From assembly GCA_964590255.1 (NCBI GenBank), contig CAZPYA010000071.1:1-30124 (forward strand): a stretch of DNA of 30,124 nt, written 5' to 3'. The notes under the pieces were generated by a model, which was not told the origin of the DNA, searched no databases, and was given only the letters and a program-made list of their open reading frames with translations. Every line of letters starts with the position of its first letter. Position 1 is the stretch's first letter. Source of the stretch: JAKIYB01 sp964590255 (GTDB taxonomy: Bacteria > Armatimonadota > Hebobacteria > CAIYQO01). Below are positions 7,602-14,799 of the stretch, one piece after another. Both the position numbers and the translations under genes were made by a program.

Positions 7602-9821
7602 TTATCCTCGATGTCGTACCCGCCCAATGATCTCCTCCTGCAGTTCCGGGCTTAAAATCACGAAGCGCGAGGAGAAGCCGCCGACGCGGACGATAAGGTT
7701 CGGATACTCCTCGGGGCGTTCGCGGGCGGCGAGGAGGTCGCGGACGTCGGTGGTGTTGCCCTGGAAAAACATGCCGCCGAGGGCGAGGAAGCTGTCCAAC
7801 AGGGCGCGGACGACGGGCTGGCTGGCCCACTGGGCGTCCAGGTCCCACATGCTGGTGGCGCCGCCGGAGACGTGGTCGAGCGACAGCGCGGCGTGGGAGC
7901 CGATGGCGGCGGTGAGACCGTCGGTCATGGCACTGTTGCGCGGGGTCATCCCCTGGGCGATGAGCGCGCCGGCCAGGTCGCCGTACGCCGTCGCGCCGAG
8001 GGTCGCCCCCATCATCGGCGCCCACACGAAGGTGAAGAGCATCGGCTTCAACTGCCCGCCCCAGCGCGTCTTCGCGTCGGCGTAGGCGCGGCAGGTCTCC
8101 ACCAGGATGCGGTTGGCCATGGCGTCGGCCTCGGGGTGCTGCTGGCCGTATGTGGGCAGGCTCTTCAGGTAGGCGCGCAGCGCGTCGTGGCCGGCGAAAT
8201 TGTCCCGCAGCGCGGCGAGTAGCTCCTCCGCCGTGCAGCGGCGGTCGTCGAAGACGGCGATCTTCACCGCGGTGAGGGCGTCGGCGACGTTCGGCAGGCC
8301 CAGCGCGGCGATGCCGTAGTCGTGGTAGCGCGCGCCGCCGTCGTGCTGCTCGCGCCCGCGTGCCAGGCAATCGAGCATCAGCGCGGAGAGCAGGTACATC
8401 GGCCGCGTCTCCGCCAACCGGGCGCTGAAGAAGTCCAGCCGCTCCACCCATAATCGCGTCTCGCGGCGGATCTCCTCGACGAGCGTCTGGAACAGCTCTT
8501 CGAAATCCGCATAGTCGGGCAGCGCCGGCAGCGCGGCGTGGGTCATCCACCGGCCGGTCTTCAGGCACGCGCCGCCCGTGAGGGTCAGTTCCAGCGTCTT
8601 CATCAGGTTGTGGGTGCCCGTAAAGAGCAGGTCGCTGTTCATGCCGTGAGGGTGAATCTCCATGCAGCCGCCGCAGGTGTAGTGCGCGGCATCGGCAAAC
8701 GGCATGCCGGCGCGCGTCATCGCCGCCAGCATCGTGCGGTCGCTGATGATCTGCGCGCGGTTCTTCCCCTCCCGCAGGTAGCGCGCCGCCAGCTCCACCC
8801 ACGCCGTCGGCGGATGCTCGGGGATGCGCATGTAGACCGCCGGATGCACCAGGTCGAGGGCGATGAACGCCTCCACCATCAAGTAGGACAGCGGATTCAC
8901 CGCCGGCGTGCCGTCGGGGTGGCAGCCGCCCGTCACAATCGTCTCCACCCAGCCATCCGCCTCCAGGATGCGCTCGTCAATCAGGATGAACAGCTCCTGG
9001 ATCAGCTCGTACGCCTCCTGGAGAGTAATAGCCCTCGCCGCCAGGTCGCGCTCCAGGTAGGGCCACAGGAAATAGTCCAGCCGGCCGGGGCCGTTGCCGC
9101 CGAAGGGGTTCTCGCGCATCACGCACAGGTGCTGAAAGTACCAGCTCTGCACCGCCTCGCGGAAGGTGCGCGCCGGCTGCGTAGGCACACGGCGCACGAT
9201 CTCCAGCAATCCCGCCAGCCGCGCCCGCTCCGCCGTGTCGGCGCCGCAGCCGGCCTCCTCCAGCGCGATGGCGTGGCGCTGGTTCCACCCCACCACCGCC
9301 GTCAGCATGGTGAGGACACCCTGGTAAAAGGTGCGCGCCGTCTCATCGGCGGCCGTCGCCAGGCGCGCTTGCGTCTCCGCCAGCAACCCGAGGATGCCCT
9401 TCTCCAGTACCCATGGCCACCACCAGGAGACGTGCCCCTGGAAGGCGCCACCCGAGAGGATTTCTAGCTCGCACAGCTCGGCGTCAGCGGGAAACAGCTC
9501 GCGGGCGCGTGGGGCGTTCGGGGCGTACCAGTCCGACGGGTCCTCCACCGACACCCACTCGCCCAGGTGATAGACCATCCCCACCAGTTGCGATTCCGGC
9601 AGCAGGTAGACGGGCAGGTGTTCCAGCGCCGCCGCCGTCGCCTTCGCTACGCGCAGCGGGTGCGGCAGTTCGGGGCAGGCGTCATACACCCGCCGCTTTT
9701 CCGCGAAGAAGCGCGCGTTGTCGTCATGCGGGGCAACCGCCCGCGCCCGCGCCGCCTCGCGCAACCGCGTAATGCGCGGCGAACACCCCGCCGGCAGAGA
9801 ATCGATCAGTTCAGTAGACAT
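7602..9821 (-). CDS. Glycyl radical enzyme, pyruvate formate-lyase-like
   Basis: A 739-residue protein with the PFL-like barrel and a C-terminal glycyl radical domain. The thiyl-radical cysteine is C386 in GGCMEIHPHG, with the following glutamate E388 as in glycerol/diol dehydratases, choline TMA-lyase and related lyases. The radical glycine is G715 in VRVGGFSSRF, where most relatives have RVxGY. Such enzymes need a radical-SAM activase; none is encoded in this window. Length is close to PFL (about 760) and shorter than typical dehydratase-type members (about 790-850). The substrate cannot be assigned. The start chosen is ATG 9821 (MSTELID); an in-frame ATG at 9866 would add 15 unlikely residues. 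No strong ribosome-binding site is seen. The DUF4375 gene follows at once. Confidence 0.88.
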   Translation of the reverse strand: MSTELIDSLPAGCSPRITRLREAARARAVAPHDDNARFFAEKRRVYDACPELPHPLRVAKATAAALEHLPVYLLPESQLVGMVYHLGEWVSVEDPSDWYAPNAPRARELFPADAELCELEILSGGAFQGHVSWWWPWVLEKGILGLLAETQARLATAADETARTFYQGVLTMLTAVVGWNQRHAIALEEAGCGADTAERARLAGLLEIVRRVPTQPARTFREAVQSWYFQHLCVMRENPFGGNGPGRLDYFLWPYLERDLAARAITLQEAYELIQELFILIDERILEADGWVETIVTGGCHPDGTPAVNPLSYLMVEAFIALDLVHPAVYMRIPEHPPTAWVELAARYLREGKNRAQIISDRTMLAAMTRAGMPFADAAHYTCGGCMEIHPHGMNSDLLFTGTHNLMKTLELTLTGGACLKTGRWMTHAALPALPDYADFEELFQTLVEEIRRETRLWVERLDFFSARLAETRPMYLLSALMLDCLARGREQHDGGARYHDYGIAALGLPNVADALTAVKIAVFDDRRCTAEELLAALRDNFAGHDALRAYLKSLPTYGQQHPEADAMANRILVETCRAYADAKTRWGGQLKPMLFTFVWAPMMGATLGATAYGDLAGALIAQGMTPRNSAMTDGLTAAIGSHAALSLDHVSGGATSMWDLDAQWASQPVVRALLDSFLALGGMFFQGNTTDVRDLLAARERPEEYPNLIVRVGGFSSRFVILSPELQEEIIGRVRHRG

Positions 9822-9879
9822 GGCGACAGCGTAGCAGCGGGGGGTACGGATGTCAAGGCAGCCCATGTCGTCGTCGCAA

Positions 9880-9907
9880 TGGCGGGCGAGACTCCGTCGA
9901 GCCGTGA
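9880..9907 (+). repeat. 28-bp dispersed repeat, copy 1
   Basis: Begins TGGCGGGCGAGACTCCGTCG. The same 28 bases with two substitutions occur in inverse orientation at 21212-21239. Both copies are intergenic. Confidence 0.7.
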
Positions 9908-9937
9908 TTTGGCAGACAGGGAGTATTAACTGTCACC

Positions 9938-9980
9938 GTCTGGAACAGGGCGGGAGCCCGGCCGAGTCCAGGAAGACTTC
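9938..9980. repeat. Dispersed intergenic repeat, copy 2
   Basis: GTCTGGAAC, then GCGGGAGCCCGGCCGA, a 5-bp spacer and GGAAGACTTC. It is the shorter version of the repeat at 2459-2525. It lies between the kinase 3' end and the start of the glycyl radical enzyme gene. Confidence 0.6.
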
Positions 9981-10049
9981 TTCAGGTTCAGTCGGGCTCT
10001 AGTGACCATCGACACACGGGCAAAGGCCTGCGGCTTGCGACTCTGCGCG

Positions 10050-10586
10050 TCACTCGCGCGACTGCGTGGTCGCCATCGACGCCAGCAACGCCGCGACCTG
10101 GCGCGGGGTGCGCAAGATGTGGATGGACTTCCCAGCGCCGTGCTCGGTGAGGAGGTTGAGGATAGTGGGGCGGGTTTTGCGGGGGAAGACGTGCCAGATC
10201 CAGCGAAGGAACTCCGCATCGAGCTGTTCCGGGCAGCCGGGGGTCATATCCGGGCGCGAGCGGCCGCGGTAGGCCAGGAAGCGCTGCACCACCCGCCACA
10301 CGCACAGCACCCGCGGGAAATCAAGGAAGATCACCGTATCCGCGGCAGCCAGGCGCAGGCCGACGGTGCCGCCGTAGTTGCCGTCGATAATCCAGCGCTC
10401 GCCCGCCACCAGTTCCGCCACCCTCGCCTCCCACTCCGCGCGCGGCGGCTCCACCCAGCCGGGCTGCCAGTGCTCGCGGTCCAGGTGGATGACGGGCAAA
10501 CCCAGCCGCTCGCCCAGTTGCCGCGCCAGCGTGGATTTGCCCGCGCCGCCGCTGCCGATAATCATAATGCGCCGGCCGAGGGTCAT
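10050..10586 (-). CDS. P-loop kinase, adenylate-kinase/topology-modulation-like
   Basis: A 178-residue P-loop NTPase. The Walker A motif GSGGAGKST is at residues 11-19, followed by HLDREHWQPGW, which is typical of small kinase-like proteins annotated as FlaR or 'topology modulation protein'. FLDFPR precedes an Arg-rich lid-like region (RFLAYRGRSRPDM). The substrate is unknown; the family is usually treated as putative nucleotide or small-molecule kinases. The ATG at 10586 is preferred because CGGAG lies upstream and family proteins begin close to the P-loop. An ATG at 10631, directly after the stop codon of the beta-helix gene, is an alternative. The arrangement suggests co-transcription behind the beta-helix gene. 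Confidence 0.78.
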   Translation of the reverse strand: MTLGRRIMIIGSGGAGKSTLARQLGERLGLPVIHLDREHWQPGWVEPPRAEWEARVAELVAGERWIIDGNYGGTVGLRLAAADTVIFLDFPRVLCVWRVVQRFLAYRGRSRPDMTPGCPEQLDAEFLRWIWHVFPRKTRPTILNLLTEHGAGKSIHILRTPRQVAALLASMATTQSRE

Positions 10587-10631
10587 GCGATGCTCCGTGT
10601 CCGGATAACGATTTTGCTCCCGCTTCCCCAT

Positions 10632-12896
10632 TCACTCCCCCGCCCGCAGCTCCACGGCGGTGCCGCCCTTGCCGGCGGTGGCGAAGAGGCGGTGGATTTG
10701 CAGGTTGGTGACGCCGGGGGCGGCGTCTTGCGGGGGCCAGATGCGCGCCTCGCGCACGGGTTGCAGCATGGCGCGGATGAACGTCTCGCTCCGTTCGCCG
10801 CGGTCCTCGAAGCGCCCGTAACCGCTCTTGATGACGTTGCCGTTCATGCTGCCCAGCAGCAGGCTGGCGGTGGCGGGTGGATTGGCCAGGTTCTTAAAGA
10901 CCGTGTCGGTGGTGGCACCGGTCTCGTTCACCCAGAACTGGTTGGCCATCACCAGGATGTTGCTCTCGCTGCCGTCGCCGGTCAGCTCGAAGCGCGCGGT
11001 GTGGTTGGAATTCACCGGCAGCAGCAGCTCGGTGAGCAGCGTGAACTGGCCTTTGAAACCCTCCGTCTTCACCAGTGGGATGGTGGGCGACATGTTGTAG
11101 GAGAAGCGGGTGGCGTCGATGCAGAGGGTGCCGCGGTCGTTGAGCAACAGCGCCTGCGGGGCGTCGCCGCTCATCTCGTGATAGACGCCGCGCACCACCA
11201 GCCGGCCGCCTTTTTCCACCGCGTATTGGTGCTCGGCGGTGCTGCTGGCGCCGGTGAGGATGGTCGCCTGTCCGGGCGCCGGTTTGCCGGACGCGCGCTT
11301 GACGCCGCCGATGGCCTTCACCCAGGTTTTGCAGTAGGTGCCGCCCTGCAGGCACCAGAGCTGCACGTCGCTCTCCTCCACCCCGTTGATGATGACGCCT
11401 TCCGGGGCGTTGGCCGGGTTGAGGCCGGGGGTGTTGAGCTGGTTGGCGAAGATTTTCCCGCCGGGCTGGTCGCAGTCGGTGACGCGCAGGCCGGTGGCGG
11501 CGCCCGCGTTGATGGACAGGTCGCGCACCACGGCGACGCTGGGGCCGTCAAGCTGCAGCACCACGCCGCCCGCCGGGCCGGCCCACTGCAGCACGGTCGA
11601 ATTCTCCGACGCGCCGTCGCCGATGAGCTGCAGGTCGAGCCCCGCCGGCACGGTGAGCGTCGTATTGATGGCGAACGTGCCCTTCGGGAAGTGGATCACC
11701 GGGCGCTGACCCTTCAGCTTGACCGCTTCGTTGATGGCGTGCTGTATAGCGTCGGCGGAAGCGCCTAGCGGTACGTTGAAGGTCATGCGCGCCCTGTGCG
11801 GGGGCGTGGGCGGCATCACGGGCAGGCTCACGTCTATCGTCTTCGGGTCGACCACCTTCTCGTCGAAGCGGATGAAGCGGCCGCCGTCCTTCACCGGGTT
11901 CTCCAGCGTGTAGGTGTTGCCGATGAAGACCTGGTCGCCCCAGGTCATGCCGGCGACGGGCGCCTTCGCCTCAGCGCGCGACTTGATGATGTTGTCCAGC
12001 ACCAGAAACGGGCCGGCATTGCCCAGACGAATGGCCCAGTCGCCGGTGTAGTCGATGATGCGGTTGCCGGAGATGGTGGTGGGCGACCCCCAGGAGTGCC
12101 CGCTCTGCCAGTCGAGGAGGCATTTCGAGCCGATGGAGGTATTGTTGACGAAGGAGAAGGCCATCAGGTTGGCGGTGCCGATATCCGCGTTTTTCGAGCG
12201 CAGAAAGAGGCACTGGTAGGCGTGGAAATTGCCGGCGCCATTGAATAGGCCGTAGCCGCAGTCCTCGAAGGTGCAGTACCACGCCCAGATGTCCAGCGAG
12301 TTGTAGTTGGAGGTGCGGATGCCGGCGGTGGCGCAGCGCTGGAACGCGCAGCGCAGCACCGCGTTCTCCGCCTGGCCGTGGTCGCCGGTGGCCATCTGCA
12401 TGCCCACCTGCGCGTCCTTGAAGACCATGTCGGAGGTTTCGTTATAGGTGGAAAAGGCGGGGCCGTAGGCCAGCGCCACCGCCGCCTTCCCCGCGCCGTC
12501 GATAGTCAGCCGGCTGATCTTCGAGTACCAGGCGTCATAGCGGAAGACCACCCCGCCTTGCGGCCCGTCCCACTTGATGATCGTCGTCGCCGGGTCGGCG
12601 CCGATTACCGAGATGCCCAGGCACTCGTGATGCGCCGCGCGGGTGGTCGACACGGTATCCGTCACCCGATACACCCCCGGCGGGAAATACAGCACGCAGT
12701 GGTCCTTATGGAAGCGCAGCTCGTCCAGCGCCTTCTGGATGGCGGCGGTGTCGTCCGCCTTCCCGTCGCCCACCGCGCCGTAATCTGTCTTCACGTTCCG
12801 CCAGCTCGGAAACGGTCCGACGAACTCCTCGGTGAAGGCCGGCGCGGCGATGGCGGCGGCATAACAGCACAACAACAGCAGGATGCAGATGCGCAT
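10632..12896 (-). CDS. Secreted double right-handed beta-helix (pectate-lyase-3-like) protein
   Basis: A 754-residue exported protein. Residues 1-17 form a signal peptide (MRICILLLLCCYAAAIA). A first pectate_lyase_3/GH28-like module starts at about 34 with VKTDYGAVGDGKADDTAAIQ, the standard opening of this beta-helix family. A second module begins near 371 (MTFNVPLGASADAIQHAINE) and repeats the design, each with FP(P/K)G(V/T) turns. Such proteins act on polysaccharides or serve as structural beta-helices; catalytic residues cannot be assigned by eye, so specific pectate lyase activity is not claimed. The start at 12896 is preceded by AGAGGAGAATGTC. The continuously open frame further upstream is antisense to thiE and is not coding. 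A duplication of one ancestral module is likely. Confidence 0.85.
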   Translation of the reverse strand: MRICILLLLCCYAAAIAAPAFTEEFVGPFPSWRNVKTDYGAVGDGKADDTAAIQKALDELRFHKDHCVLYFPPGVYRVTDTVSTTRAAHHECLGISVIGADPATTIIKWDGPQGGVVFRYDAWYSKISRLTIDGAGKAAVALAYGPAFSTYNETSDMVFKDAQVGMQMATGDHGQAENAVLRCAFQRCATAGIRTSNYNSLDIWAWYCTFEDCGYGLFNGAGNFHAYQCLFLRSKNADIGTANLMAFSFVNNTSIGSKCLLDWQSGHSWGSPTTISGNRIIDYTGDWAIRLGNAGPFLVLDNIIKSRAEAKAPVAGMTWGDQVFIGNTYTLENPVKDGGRFIRFDEKVVDPKTIDVSLPVMPPTPPHRARMTFNVPLGASADAIQHAINEAVKLKGQRPVIHFPKGTFAINTTLTVPAGLDLQLIGDGASENSTVLQWAGPAGGVVLQLDGPSVAVVRDLSINAGAATGLRVTDCDQPGGKIFANQLNTPGLNPANAPEGVIINGVEESDVQLWCLQGGTYCKTWVKAIGGVKRASGKPAPGQATILTGASSTAEHQYAVEKGGRLVVRGVYHEMSGDAPQALLLNDRGTLCIDATRFSYNMSPTIPLVKTEGFKGQFTLLTELLLPVNSNHTARFELTGDGSESNILVMANQFWVNETGATTDTVFKNLANPPATASLLLGSMNGNVIKSGYGRFEDRGERSETFIRAMLQPVREARIWPPQDAAPGVTNLQIHRLFATAGKGGTAVELRAGE

Positions 12897-13010
12897 GACA
12901 TTCTCCTCTTCTGCACAGACGGCTTCATGGGCATGGGTATGTAGCAGGTCGTAAACGTCGCCTTCGCTCGGTCCCCGGCCGGTTAGCCCTGCACGATACG
13001 CCCGCAGACA

Positions 13011-13019
13011 AGTATAGCA
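13011..13019 (-). promoter_or_regulatory. Extended -10 promoter element for the beta-helix gene
   Basis: On the minus strand it reads TGCTATACT, a TGn extension plus a 5/6 match to TATAAT. No -35 is recognisable at the proper distance, as is common for extended -10 promoters. It would give a leader of about 108 nt. Confidence 0.45.
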
Positions 13020-13034
13020 CGCATTGGAGCACCA

Positions 13035-13244
13035 CCGGGCCCGAACATATGCGTCATGGTAGAGCAAGCCCGATTTCATGGATCGGCCCCCATCCCCGCC
13101 CCTTCCCCCGCTCCGCTGCGCTGCGCAAGGGAAGGGAGACACAACACGCCATGCCAAACCGGCCCCGGTATCCGCGAGGGGCCAGGGGTGGGGCCGATGA
13201 GCAGGAAAGCGCTTGCCACCCCATGACGCATATACCGGGCCCGG
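13035..13244. repeat. 210-bp long palindromic repeat (variant)
   Basis: Imperfect inverted repeat with arms of about 70 bp. The left starts CCGGGCCCG, ATATGCGTCATGG, GCAAGC and ATCGGCCCC; the right ends with the reverse complement of this order, finishing CCGGGCCCGG. The inner part has the C-rich blocks of the G-tract repeat family, with ATCGGCCCCCATCCCCGCCC in place of CTCGGCCCCCCTCCCCGGCC. A partial relative is at 17311-17357. It lies upstream of thiE. Confidence 0.75.
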
Positions 13245-13358
13245 ACCGTTATCGAATCCCGCGGCTCTCGGCCTGCACGGGCATATCGTGCGTGGGCGAG
13301 TTACAATCACCGGCGAGACTTGACAGTACCCCCCTTCGCCCTGTGAAATAGGGGCATC

Positions 13359-14021
13359 ATGCAACGTACCCTTGCCATCACCGATGCCGTCCTCGCTGAT
13401 TACGCCGTCTACGTGGTCACCGACACCCTGCCCGACCGCTCGCCGCTGGAGATCGCCGTGGCCGCCTTCGCCGGCGGGGCGGGCGTGGTGCAGTACCGCC
13501 ATAAGGGCGCGACCACCCGCGAGCTGTTCCTGTGGGCACAGCAACTGGCGGCGCTGGCGCGCGAGGCGGGCAAGGCGCTCATCATCAACGACCGCGCCGA
13601 CCTGGCGCTGGCGGTGCGCGCGGCGGGGGTGCACCTCGGCCCCGATGACCTGCCGGTGAGCGCCGCGCGGCGCATCCTCGGCCCCACCGCGCTCATCGGC
13701 GCCTCGGTGAGCACCGTCGACGAGGCCATCGAAGCGGAGGCGGAAGGCGCCAGCTACCTGGGCGTCGGCTGCATCTACGGCACGCGCAGCAAGGACGACG
13801 CCGGCGACCCGGTGGGCCCCGGCCGCGTGGCGGAAATCCGTGCCGCGGTGAAGCTGCCCCTCGTCGCCATCGGCGGCATCACCGCCGAGCACATCCCCGA
13901 GCTGACCGCCGCCGGCGCCGACGGCATCGCCGTCATCACCGCCGTCACCCGCGCCAAACACATGAAAACCGCCACCCGCGACCTGGTACGCATGATGAAA
14001 GCGGCGAAAACCGGCTGGTGA
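13359..14021 (+). CDS. thiE: Thiamine-phosphate synthase
   Basis: A 220-residue TIM-barrel enzyme that joins HMP-pyrophosphate to the thiazole phosphate to make thiamine monophosphate. Family motifs are in order: VQYRHKGATTRE near residues 44-55, INDRADLALAVRAAGVHLGPDDLP near 75-98, and the phosphate-binding C-terminal part LVAIGGIT with ADGIAVITAV. Length is normal. The start is ATG 13359, with AGGGGC close upstream. No other thiamine gene is adjacent, and no TPP riboswitch motif is visible in the upstream 460 bp. The call is secure. Confidence 0.93.
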   Translation: MQRTLAITDAVLADYAVYVVTDTLPDRSPLEIAVAAFAGGAGVVQYRHKGATTRELFLWAQQLAALAREAGKALIINDRADLALAVRAAGVHLGPDDLPVSAARRILGPTALIGASVSTVDEAIEAEAEGASYLGVGCIYGTRSKDDAGDPVGPGRVAEIRAAVKLPLVAIGGITAEHIPELTAAGADGIAVITAVTRAKHMKTATRDLVRMMKAAKTGW

Positions 14022-14023
14022 TC

Positions 14024-14049
14024 CGCGTTGGTCGACGCGCGTGTCTTTT
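14024..14049 (+). terminator. Weak candidate terminator after thiE
   Basis: Five-bp stem CGCGT/ACGCG with loop TGGTCG, followed by CGTGTCTTTT. Short stem and interrupted T-run. Confidence 0.3.
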
Positions 14050-14148
14050 CTGCTCTGTGAACCAGTCTGCGCTTATGTTCTGGTAGGCAGCCCCGTTATC
14101 TCCCCCGGCGATTCGGTCCCGAGCATTCATCCTCCATCACCTCCCTAT

Positions 14149-14328
14149 TTAGGAGTCGTCTCTACCTGCCTGCACAGAGTGCTTGCGCGAGTCGGTGATC
14201 TCGGTAACATGCAAGTTGGCCACCGGGGTGTCGTCGCGGGTGAAGATGCGATGGCTCGTGCCGCACGGGCACGGCACGACGGCCGCGTCGCGCAGGTGGC
14301 GCACCTGGTAGCCTTTGGTGGTGGTCAT
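14149..14328 (-). pseudogene. Truncated cupin-family protein (59 codons)
   Basis: A short frame whose first 50 residues resemble the N-terminus of a cupin family: CPCGTSHRIFTRDDTP, then ANLHVTEITDSRKH, where intact relatives continue into the HxH metal-site region of the barrel. Here similarity ends exactly at DSRKH and a 9-residue tail leads to a TAA at 14149-14151, so the barrel is missing. It still has GGAGGAG six bases before the ATG and a near-consensus promoter. It is either a decayed gene or a short protein still expressed. The cupin match is from memory of the family. Confidence 0.6.
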
Positions 14329-14347
14329 CGGTTGCTCCTCCGCCGGT

Positions 14348-14405
14348 ATCTTACCCCTGACTTACCCCTGACTCCCCACCAAAGTGAAAAAACCAGGGGT
14401 AAGAT
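14348..14405 (-). promoter_or_regulatory. Inverted repeat in the leader of the cupin remnant
   Basis: ATCTTACCCCTG (14348-14359) and CAGGGGTAAGAT (14394-14405) form a perfect 12-bp inverted repeat with a 34-base loop. A further copy of TTACCCCTGA in tandem (from 14363) allows alternative pairing. It lies between the promoter and the ribosome-binding site, so it could be an operator or an RNA switch-like hairpin. Confidence 0.55.
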
Positions 14406-14435
14406 TGCATCCAGCCGATTGACTCAGTCTGTGGA

Positions 14436-14464
14436 AGTATAGCAGATTTTGGGGATTTTGTCAA
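14436..14464 (-). promoter_or_regulatory. Near-consensus sigma-70 promoter
   Basis: On the minus strand: TTGACA (14464-14459, 6/6), a 17-bp spacer and TATACT (14441-14436, 5/6). It drives transcription toward the truncated cupin gene; the leader is about 100 nt. Confidence 0.8.
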
Positions 14465-14799
14465 GCGGATGTTTGCCATACAGGGGTTAGTGAATCGGGA
14501 TTAGGGGTGCCGCAGGAGAGGTGGTGCGTGGGATCGGTGCGCTTGGCGGCCGCAGACCCCACCCCGGCCTGACGGCCTCCCCTCCCCATGCTGGAGAGGG
14601 GAGGAGCGGATGTGGGTATGGTGGAGCAAAGGTGCCTGAAATCGAATGGTCTCCGTGAGAATAGGGACGAGTGCTCTACCGAGAGGGAGTCGAGTTGATT
14701 CGCTCGTTATAGGCAGATATATCGTCTTACACCATACGGAGAACCAGTGATGGCGCGCCGAAATCGCCGTCATCTGCGGTTCGCACTTCACACGGATAC
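14465..14799. other. Intergenic region with a C/G-rich hairpin
   Basis: Lies downstream of the lipoprotein gene. It contains CCTCCCCT/AGGGGAGG at 14576-14604, a strong 8-bp stem beside ACCCCACCCCGGCC, of the same C/G-tract character as the dispersed repeats, and a short GGGATTAGGGG tract near 14495. No coding frame has family-like sequence. Confidence 0.5.

Larger units (their letters stand above)
12897..13358. other. 462-bp divergent intergenic region
   Basis: Separates the beta-helix gene (minus) and thiE (plus). It holds an extended -10 element for the minus strand at 13011-13019 and the palindromic repeat at 13035-13244. On the thiE side there is a possible promoter: TTGACA at 13320-13325 with TGAAAT at 13344-13349, which would give a very short leader, or TACAAT at 13302-13307 with a poor -35. 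No small gene is convincing. Confidence 0.6.

Noticed and set aside
13200..13358. TPP riboswitch before thiE
   Set aside because: The conserved CUGAGA and the ACCUGAUCUGG-type pairing segments of the THI element are not present in the leader.
12897..13961. Very long open minus-strand frame continuing upstream of the beta-helix gene
   Set aside because: It runs antisense through thiE and a repeat, has low-complexity composition, and the signal peptide with ribosome-binding site at 12896 marks the true start.
13945..14130. Small minus-strand gene (61 codons) with GGAGG-like sequence upstream
   Set aside because: It overlaps the 3' end of thiE antisense, shows no family-like sequence, and its composition mirrors thiE codons.
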